64,000 nt of DNA from Caulobacter sp. X. GTDB taxonomy: Bacteria > Pseudomonadota > Alphaproteobacteria > Caulobacterales > Caulobacteraceae. Position numbers and translations under genes: made by a program. The stretch spans positions 868,001-932,000 of the forward strand of contig NZ_PEGF01000002.1 of NCBI RefSeq assembly GCF_002742635.1, given 5' to 3'. A model generated the notes under the pieces. That model was not told where the DNA came from, ran no database searches, and was given only the letters and a program-made list of their open reading frames with translations. Below, piece by piece: positions 57,954 through 64,000 of this stretch (position 1 is its first letter; each line of letters starts with the position of its first letter).

Positions 57954-60900
57954 ATGATCGGTCGCTTACTCTCGATGTCGGTGAAGGGGCGTTGGTACGT
58001 CCTGCTTCTCACCGTCATCATCGCCGCCCTCGGCACATGGCAGCTGACCAAGTTGCCCATCGACGCCGTTCCCGACATCACCAACAAACAGGTGCAGATC
58101 AACACCGTGGCCGGCGCGCTTTCGCCGGTCGAAATCGAAAAGCGGGTGACCTTCCCAGTGGAAACGGCCCTGGCCGGCATCCCGGGCCTGGAGACCACCC
58201 GCTCGATCTCGCGCAATGGCTTCTCGCAGGTCACCGCGATCTTCTCGGAGAAGACCAACCTCTACTTCGCCCGCCAGCAGGTGGCCGAGCGTCTGACCCA
58301 GGCCGGCGACAGCCTGCCCGCTGGGATCCAGCCGCAGATCGGGCCCGTCACGACGGGTCTGGGCGAGGTTTACATGTACTCGGTGGAGTACGCCAATCCG
58401 GGCGGCAAGGGCGCCAAGGTGCGTGACGGCCAGACCGGCTGGCAGAGTGACGGCGCCTATCTGACGCCGGAAGGCGAGCGCCTCACCGACGCCACCTCGC
58501 AGGGCGCGTACTTGCGCACCATCCAGGACTGGGTCGTTCGTCCGCAACTGCGCACCGTCAAGGGGGTGGCCGGCGTGGACTCCATCGGCGGCTTCCAGAA
58601 GCAGTACGTGGTCGAACCCGACCCGGCCAAGCTCGTGGCCTACGGCGTCTCCTACACCGACCTGGCCAAGGCCCTGGAAGGGGCCAACCTCTCGGTCGGG
58701 GCCAACTTCATCCAGCGCGCCGGCGAGGCCTATCTGGTCCGGGCCGACGCGCGGGTTCGCACGCTCGACGAGATCCAGAACGCCATCATCGCCACCCGTC
58801 GCACCGTACCCGTCGCCGTCAAGGACGTCGCCACCGTGCGGGTCGGCGGCGACCTGCGCACCGGCGCGGCCAGCAAGAACGGCGAAGAAGTGGTCGTCGG
58901 CACCGCCCTGATGCTGATCGGCGAGAACAGCCGCTCGGTGGCCAAGTCGGTCGGCGACAAGCTGGTCGATGTTCGCAAGGCCTTGCCGAACGGCGTGGTC
59001 ATCACCACCGCGCTCGACCGATCGGTGCTGGTCAACGCCACCATCAAGACCGTCGAACGCAACCTGACCGAAGGCGCCATCCTGGTCGCCGCGACCCTCT
59101 TCCTGCTGCTCGGCAACGTCCGCGCCGCCTTCATCGCCGTGCTGATCATCCCGCTGTCCTTCGTGATGATGGCCATCGGCATGAACGAGCTGAAGGTGCC
59201 GGGCAACCTGATGAGCCTGGGGGCGCTGGACTTCGGCCTGATCGTCGACGGCACCGTCATCATTATCGAAAACTGTCTGCTACGGCTGGCCGAGCGCCAG
59301 CACCACGAAGGCCGGCTGCTGCGTCTGCCCGAACGCCTGGAGACCGTGCTTCGCGCGGCCCAGGAAATGATCCGTCCGACCGTCTTCGGCCAGGCGATCA
59401 TCTTCCTGGTCTTCGCTCCGCTGCTGACCTTCACCGGCGTGGAAGGCAAGACCTTCTCGCCGATGGCCATCACCATCATGCTGGCCCTGGGCGCAGCCTT
59501 CATCCTGTCGCTGACCTTCGTCCCGGCCCTTGTCGCCATCCTGATGCGCGGCAAGGTCTCGGAAAAAGAGGTCAAGCTGATCGCTGTCTCCCGGCAGCGC
59601 TATGAACCCGTCCTCAAGCGCGTGGTCGATCGCCCCTGGCCGTTCATCGGCGGCGCGGTGGCGCTCTTCCTGGTCGCTGGCGTGGTCTACACGACGCTGG
59701 GCCAGGAGTTCATCCCGCAGCTCGACGAAAAGAACGTCGCCATGGGCTCGCTGAAGATCCCGTCGACGGCCCTGGAACAGTCGCTGACCATGCAGCGCCA
59801 GGTCGAAAAGAGCGTCTCGTCCCTGCCCGAAGTGGAGATGATGTTCTCCAAGACCGGCACGGCCGAGGTCGCCACCGACCCGATGCCGCCCAACGCCTCG
59901 GACGGCTTCATTATCCTGAAGCCCCAGAAGGAGTGGCCCAAGGACGTCGCCAACAAGGCCAAGGTCGTCGAGCGCATCGAGGGCAAGGTCTCGCCGTTGC
60001 TGGGCAACAGCTTCGAAGTCACCCAGCCGATCCAGATGCGCTTCAACGAGCTGATCGCCGGCGTGCGTGGCGACGTCGCCATCAAGCTCTACGGCGACGA
60101 TCTGGACAAGATGAGCGCCACGGCCGCCAAGATCGGCGCGGTCCTGCAGTCGATCCAAGGCGCCGAGGGTGTCCGTGTCGAACAGGTCGGCGGGGCCCCG
60201 ACCCTGGACGTCAAGTTCGACCGCGCCGCCATCGCCCGCTTTGGGCTCAGCATCGACCAGGTGGCCGACACCGTGGCCACGGCCATGGGCGGTCGCCAGG
60301 CCGGCGACGTCTTCGAGGGTGATCGCCGCTTCGACATCACCGTCCGCGTGCCGATGACCCAGCGCAACGACCTCGATGCCCTGGGCGCTCTACCGGTCAT
60401 GCTGCCGGCCGGCGAGAACGGCCTGCAACGGTCGGTGCCGCTGCGGGAGCTGGTGCAGTTCCGCTTCTCGGATGGTCTGAACCAGATCAGCCGCGAAGAC
60501 GGCAAGCGCCGGGTGGTTATCCAGGTCAACGTTCGTGGCCGCGACATCGGCTCGTTCGTCACCGAAGCCCGCAGCAAGGTCGACGCCGTCCAGCTGCCGA
60601 CCGGCTACTGGCTGACCTGGGGCGGCCAGTTCGAGAACCTGAAGGCCGCCACCCAGCGCCTGTCGATCGTCGTGCCGCTGTGCTTCGCGCTGATCTTCCT
60701 GGTGCTCTACATGGCGCTGGGCGGTTTCGGGCCGGCAGCCTCGGTGTTCGCGGCCATTCCGCTGGGACTATCCGGCGGCGTGTTCGCCCTGGCCCTGACC
60801 GGGATCACGTTCTCGATCTCAGCCGCGGTCGGCTTCATCGTGCTGGCCGGCGTGGCCGTCCTCAACGGCCTGGTCGTTATGACCAGCGTCCGAGAGCGGC

Positions 60901-61199
60901 TCGACGCCGGCGTGCCCGTCGCCCAGGCGATCTATGAGGGCTCGGTCGAACGCTTCCGCCCGGTCCTGATGACGGGCCTGGTGCCGGCCATCGGCTTCAT
61001 CCCGATGGCCCTGGCCAGCGGCACCGGCGCCGAGGTCCAAAAGCCCCTGGCCATGGTGGTCATCGGCGGCCTGATCACGGCCACCGCCGTGACCCTGCTG
61101 GTCCTGCCCGCCATCGCCAAACTCATCCTCCAACTGGGGTCTGGTCGGAAGACCCCAGACGAGGGACCGGCCGCGTCGGATTTGAGCACGACGCACTAG
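57954..61199 (+). CDS. czcA: heavy-metal RND transporter CzcA
   Basis: 1081 residues, 12 membrane segments and two large periplasmic loops. The proton/metal relay LGALDFGLIVDGTVIIIENC carries D426, D432 and E439, the DFGLIVDG form typical of the zinc/cobalt/cadmium group (HME1) rather than the Cu/Ag group. Start MIGRLLSMSVKGRWYVLLLT is usual. It drives export of divalent metals by proton uptake. Confidence 0.95.
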   Translation: MIGRLLSMSVKGRWYVLLLTVIIAALGTWQLTKLPIDAVPDITNKQVQINTVAGALSPVEIEKRVTFPVETALAGIPGLETTRSISRNGFSQVTAIFSEKTNLYFARQQVAERLTQAGDSLPAGIQPQIGPVTTGLGEVYMYSVEYANPGGKGAKVRDGQTGWQSDGAYLTPEGERLTDATSQGAYLRTIQDWVVRPQLRTVKGVAGVDSIGGFQKQYVVEPDPAKLVAYGVSYTDLAKALEGANLSVGANFIQRAGEAYLVRADARVRTLDEIQNAIIATRRTVPVAVKDVATVRVGGDLRTGAASKNGEEVVVGTALMLIGENSRSVAKSVGDKLVDVRKALPNGVVITTALDRSVLVNATIKTVERNLTEGAILVAATLFLLLGNVRAAFIAVLIIPLSFVMMAIGMNELKVPGNLMSLGALDFGLIVDGTVIIIENCLLRLAERQHHEGRLLRLPERLETVLRAAQEMIRPTVFGQAIIFLVFAPLLTFTGVEGKTFSPMAITIMLALGAAFILSLTFVPALVAILMRGKVSEKEVKLIAVSRQRYEPVLKRVVDRPWPFIGGAVALFLVAGVVYTTLGQEFIPQLDEKNVAMGSLKIPSTALEQSLTMQRQVEKSVSSLPEVEMMFSKTGTAEVATDPMPPNASDGFIILKPQKEWPKDVANKAKVVERIEGKVSPLLGNSFEVTQPIQMRFNELIAGVRGDVAIKLYGDDLDKMSATAAKIGAVLQSIQGAEGVRVEQVGGAPTLDVKFDRAAIARFGLSIDQVADTVATAMGGRQAGDVFEGDRRFDITVRVPMTQRNDLDALGALPVMLPAGENGLQRSVPLRELVQFRFSDGLNQISREDGKRRVVIQVNVRGRDIGSFVTEARSKVDAVQLPTGYWLTWGGQFENLKAATQRLSIVVPLCFALIFLVLYMALGGFGPAASVFAAIPLGLSGGVFALALTGITFSISAAVGFIVLAGVAVLNGLVVMTSVRERLDAGVPVAQAIYEGSVERFRPVLMTGLVPAIGFIPMALASGTGAEVQKPLAMVVIGGLITATAVTLLVLPAIAKLILQLGSGRKTPDEGPAASDLSTTH

Positions 61200-61204
61200 C
61201 CGGG

Positions 61205-61247
61205 GCGCCGGCGCGGCCCCTCAGCCCCCACAGCGTCGCGCCGGCGC
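61205..61247 (+). terminator. possible weak terminator after czcA
   Basis: GCGCCGGCGC occurs at 61205-61214 and 61238-61247; each is self-complementary and the two can pair. There is no T-tract, so it may only slow transcription before the next gene. Confidence 0.3.
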
Positions 61248-61310
61248 ATCACCTTCAACCGTCCCGAGCGAACAGCTCTCACGGGCCGTAATCATCAAGA
61301 GGAGACGCCT

Positions 61311-61661
61311 ATGCAAACCCCCGGACAAGCCGTCCTGCTCCGCATCTACACCGACGAAAACGCCCTGGTCGGCGATCGCTCCCTGATGGACGTCATCGTC
61401 CAGCGCGCCCAGACCGCGCGTCTGGCCGGCGCCACGGTCCTGCGCGGCCGCAAGGGGTTCGGTGAATCCGCACGCATGCACGAGCCGCGCCCGCTCGACT
61501 TCAACGACAACCTGCCCGTGGTCATCGAGTTCGTCGATGAGGAAGCCCGCCTGCGCGAGTTCCTGACCAAGCTCGACGACCTCAAGGACATCGGCCTGGT
61601 CACCTTCGAGAAGGTCGAGGTCCTTCGCTACGGCGGCCATCACGTCGAGCCGCACCGGTAG
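61311..61661 (+). CDS. DUF190 protein
   Basis: 116 residues of the DUF190 family: AVLLRIYTDENALVGDRSLM, RAQTARLAGATVLRGRKGFG, NLPVVIEFVDEEARLREFLT. It has a PII-like ferredoxin fold and is often found with metal or fluoride exporters. AGAGGAGACGCCT is an excellent ribosome site. It is likely co-transcribed with the ATPase 11 bp downstream. Confidence 0.9.
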   Translation: MQTPGQAVLLRIYTDENALVGDRSLMDVIVQRAQTARLAGATVLRGRKGFGESARMHEPRPLDFNDNLPVVIEFVDEEARLREFLTKLDDLKDIGLVTFEKVEVLRYGGHHVEPHR

Positions 61662-61672
61662 GAGCGAGCATT

Positions 61673-63697
61673 ATGACCAGCAAGTCTGCTCACGATCATA
61701 AGGGCCACGATCATGGCCCGAATGACGACCACAAGCACGGTGAAGGGGAGGGCGGCCACGGCCACGCCCATGGTGGGCTTTTCGGCGAGCGAACCGAACT
61801 GATCTTCGCCCTGCTGTGCGGCGCGACCCTGCTGGTCGGCTGGCTCATCAGCCTCAAGGCCGATGGCTGGATCCCGCTGGCCTTCTATATGGCCGCCTAC
61901 GTGTTCGGCGGTTGGTTCACCCTGACCGAGGCGATCGAAAACCTGCGCAAGCGCAAGTTCGAGATCGATACCTTGATGCTGGTGGCCGCCGCCGGGGCCG
62001 CGGCCCTGGGGCAATGGGCGGAAGGCGCGCTTCTCCTCTTCCTATTCAGCATGGGTCATTCCCTGGAGCATTACGCCATGGGCCGGGCCCGCCGGGCGAT
62101 CGAAGCCCTGGCCAAGCTGGCCCCCGAGCGGGCCACGGTTCGCCGCGACGGCAAGACAGAGGACGTCGCCGTCGAGGCCCTGGAGATCGGCGACATCATC
62201 CTGGTGCGGCCCAACGAGCGCATCGCCGCCGACGGCGTCGTCGTAGCCGGCGACAGCAGCGTCAACCAGGCCCCGGTCACCGGCGAAAGCGTGCCGGTCG
62301 ACAAGCGCGCCAGCGCCGATCGCGACCTCGACTTCGCCAAGGCCAGCGCCGAGTACCGGGTCTTCGCCGGCACCATCAATGGCGCGGGCGCGCTCGACAT
62401 CCGCGTGGCCCGCAAGGCCGGCGAGAGCACCCTGGCCCGCGTCGTGCGCATGGTCGCCGAGGCCGAGGCCCAGCGTTCGCCCACCCAGCGCTTTACCGAC
62501 CGGTTCGAGAAGGTCTTCGTGCCGGCCGTGCTGGTGCTGGTCGCGACCCTGATGCTGGCCTTCCTGGTGCTCGACGAGCCGTTCAGCCGCAGCTTCTACC
62601 GCGCCATGGCGGTCCTGGTAGCCGCTAGCCCCTGCGCCCTGGCCATTTCGGTGCCCAGCGCCGTGCTCAGTGGCGTGGCCCGGGCAGGGCGCGGCGGCGT
62701 CCTGGTCAAGGGCGGCGGTCCCCTGGAAAATCTCGGAACGCTGACCGCTCTGGCCTTCGACAAGACCGGCACCCTAACCGAGGGCAAGCCCAAGCTGACC
62801 GATATCGTCCCTGCCGAAGGCGTCGATGAGGCCGAGCTGCTCGCCATCGCCGTGGCCGTCGAGGCGCTCAGCGACCACCCGCTGGCGGCCGCCGTGGTGC
62901 GCGACGGGGAGGCCAAGCTGATCGGCCAGGCCCATCGTGAAGCCACCAACGTCAAGAGCCTGACAGGGCAGGGCATCCAGGCCCAGGTCGATGGCAAGGA
63001 CGTCGTGATCGGCAAGCCGGGCCTATTCGAAGGCGACCAGAAAGACCTGCCCGTATCGGTCTGGAGCGATGCCAAGCGCCTTGAAGCGCGCGGCCGGACA
63101 GTGGTCGTCGTCCGCTACGGTGATCGTTTTCTCGGCGTGCTGGGCCTGATGGACACCGCCCGCCCCGCGGCCCGCGACGTTATCGTTCGCCTTCGCTCGC
63201 TGGGGATCACCCGCATGATCATGCTGTCGGGCGACAACCAGTCGGTCGCCGATGCGATCGCCCGTGATCTGGGTCTCGACGAAGCCCGCGGCGGCCTGAT
63301 GCCGGAGGACAAGGTCGAGACCATCAAGGCCCTGCGCCAGCACTACGGCAAGGCCGCGATGGTCGGCGACGGGGTCAATGACGCCCCGGCCATGGCCAAC
63401 GCCACCGTCGGCATCGCCATGGGCGCGGCCGGCTCGGACGTGGCGCTGGAAACCGCCGACGTCGCGCTGATGGCCGATGACCTGACCCATCTGCCGTTCG
63501 CCGTGGGCCTTAGCCGCAAGACCAGCGCCATCATCCGCCAGAACCTGTGGGTCAGCCTGGGCATGGTCGCGGTGCTGATCCCAGCGACCCTGTTTGGCCT
63601 GAAGATCGGCGAGGCGGTGATCTTCCACGAGGGCTCGACCCTTCTGGTGGTGGCCAACGCGCTGCGGTTGCTCGCCTACAAGGACCGCCAGGCATGA
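61673..63697 (+). CDS. P1B-4 type heavy-metal P-type ATPase
   Basis: 674 residues: a His-rich cytoplasmic tail (HDHKGHDHGPNDDHKHGEGE and GHGHAHGG) in place of an HMA domain, six membrane helices, actuator PVTGES (201-206), the ion motif SPC (319-321) instead of CPC, phosphorylation D363 (DKTGTLTEGK), GDGVNDAPAM, and FHEGSTLLVVANALRLL in the last membrane segment (H652). SPC plus HEG(S/G)T marks the P1B-4 group (CoaT/CzcP/CtpD), which exports Co, Zn, Cd or Fe. General databases may label it CadA/ZntA. Confidence 0.93.
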   Translation: MTSKSAHDHKGHDHGPNDDHKHGEGEGGHGHAHGGLFGERTELIFALLCGATLLVGWLISLKADGWIPLAFYMAAYVFGGWFTLTEAIENLRKRKFEIDTLMLVAAAGAAALGQWAEGALLLFLFSMGHSLEHYAMGRARRAIEALAKLAPERATVRRDGKTEDVAVEALEIGDIILVRPNERIAADGVVVAGDSSVNQAPVTGESVPVDKRASADRDLDFAKASAEYRVFAGTINGAGALDIRVARKAGESTLARVVRMVAEAEAQRSPTQRFTDRFEKVFVPAVLVLVATLMLAFLVLDEPFSRSFYRAMAVLVAASPCALAISVPSAVLSGVARAGRGGVLVKGGGPLENLGTLTALAFDKTGTLTEGKPKLTDIVPAEGVDEAELLAIAVAVEALSDHPLAAAVVRDGEAKLIGQAHREATNVKSLTGQGIQAQVDGKDVVIGKPGLFEGDQKDLPVSVWSDAKRLEARGRTVVVVRYGDRFLGVLGLMDTARPAARDVIVRLRSLGITRMIMLSGDNQSVADAIARDLGLDEARGGLMPEDKVETIKALRQHYGKAAMVGDGVNDAPAMANATVGIAMGAAGSDVALETADVALMADDLTHLPFAVGLSRKTSAIIRQNLWVSLGMVAVLIPATLFGLKIGEAVIFHEGSTLLVVANALRLLAYKDRQA

Positions 63698-63837
63698 ATG
63701 GCGAAGAACCTCGCACCGAAGCGTCGGACTGGGCCCGCCGATCGGCCCGCCGTGCGATAATGGCCCTGGCTGCGGCGATGCTTCTGCTCGTCATGTCGAT
63801 TGGGGTTTTGGCGATCGACCTGGAGCATCGAACATGA
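63694..63837 (+). CDS. 47-residue single-pass membrane protein
   Basis: Starts with ATG overlapping the ATPase stop (ATGA), and its own stop overlaps the next ATG in the same way, so the three genes are translationally coupled. Sequence: an acidic/basic start (NGEEPRTEASDWARRSARRA) and one membrane segment (IMALAAAMLLLVMSIGVLAI). It may be a subunit of the ATPase; function unknown. Confidence 0.65.
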   Translation: MNGEEPRTEASDWARRSARRAIMALAAAMLLLVMSIGVLAIDLEHRT

Positions 63838-64000
63838 ACCGACAACACTTGCGCCACCTAGGCGGAAAAGGAATTGGGCTTCTGATCCTGGCCTTTTCGG
63901 GCGGGGCTACTGCAGACACGATCGAAAAGCCCATCGTGCTCAACACTCAGCGGGGCTTCGCACTTGAGTCGGTCCGCGCCATCGCCGAAGGTGAGGGGGT
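63834..64000 (+). CDS. exported protein, N-terminal fragment
   Basis: The first 55 residues of a gene that runs past the window. Signal peptide: MNRQHLRHLGGKGIGLLILA then FSGGATA-DT. The start of the mature part (IEKPIVLNTQRGFALESVRA) is not recognised. It overlaps the previous gene by ATGA, so belongs to the metal-ATPase operon. Confidence 0.65.
   Translation, partial: MNRQHLRHLGGKGIGLLILAFSGGATADTIEKPIVLNTQRGFALESVRAIAEGEG

Noticed and set aside
61673-63697. CadA/ZntA-type Zn/Cd ATPase
   Set aside because: The ion motif is SPC, not CPC, there is no HMA domain, and HEGST is in the last membrane segment; these are P1B-4 features.
1-64000. tRNA or rRNA genes
   Set aside because: No cloverleaf with a conserved GTTCRANNC arm or rRNA core sequence was noticed anywhere by eye.

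Overview
The window reads as a chromosomal segment of a Caulobacter-type alphaproteobacterium. This is inferred from very high GC with GC-rich third codon positions, a complete gene transfer agent (GTA) head-tail cluster of the Rhodobacter/Caulobacter type, a XylR-like operator (GGTAGCGCTACC) in front of a xylanase, the ccm-degP-two-component-glnE gene order common in alphaproteobacteria, and many extragenic palindromes. I place it in or near Caulobacter; species cannot be read from the sequence.

Layout. (1) 1-4812: hemicellulose locus with the end of a GH67 alpha-glucuronidase, an exported M20 amidohydrolase, a Tat-exported GH10 xylanase behind a XylR-type operator, and a GH43 enzyme. (2) 5017-13175: an FKBP isomerase, a CHASE4 histidine kinase, a Tat-exported amine oxidase paired with a cytochrome c, an ArsR/SRPBCC pair, a semialdehyde dehydrogenase with a LacI-type operator, and an SDR. 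(3) 13364-28029: GTA cluster (TerS, TerL, portal, small membrane protein, protease, capsid, connector, tail terminator, tail tube, gp10, chaperone, tape measure, gp12-gp15). It is broken up by three reverse-strand genes (DUF559 nuclease, VOC protein, DUF805 protein) and about eight palindromic repeats. (4) 28119-45428: DnaJ-like protein, PepSY/response regulator/kinase, an uncharacterised 443-residue protein, ccmI-ccmE-ccmF-ccmH, a DegP protease, a second regulator/kinase pair, an M56 BlaR1-like protease without a repressor, and glnE. (5) 45660-51292: an EF-hand/ECF sigma/anti-sigma-like/metal-sensor-like operon, msrP-msrQ with an ECF-type promoter, an M19 dipeptidase and a small membrane protein. 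(6) 51289-64000: a metal-resistance island whose left edge coincides with a radC gene reduced to its C-terminal third. It holds a CadR/ZntR-like MerR regulator, a divergent CDF transporter, a cytochrome c-FTR1 fusion, czcC-czcB-czcA, a DUF190 protein, a P1B-4 type metal ATPase and two further small or partial genes.

The most unusual structure is the repeat system. About 17 inverted palindrome doublets or single hairpins lie between genes. One doublet (14971-15433) carries a DUF559 nuclease gene between its two halves, and the last 17 or so codons of that gene are the palindrome itself. This looks like a full-length parent of the short doublets, comparable in logic to REP/RAYT systems but with a different enzyme. 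Two genes (GTA gp14 and ccmH) appear to take their ribosome binding site from a doublet. No tRNA, rRNA, CRISPR array or complete insertion sequence was found.
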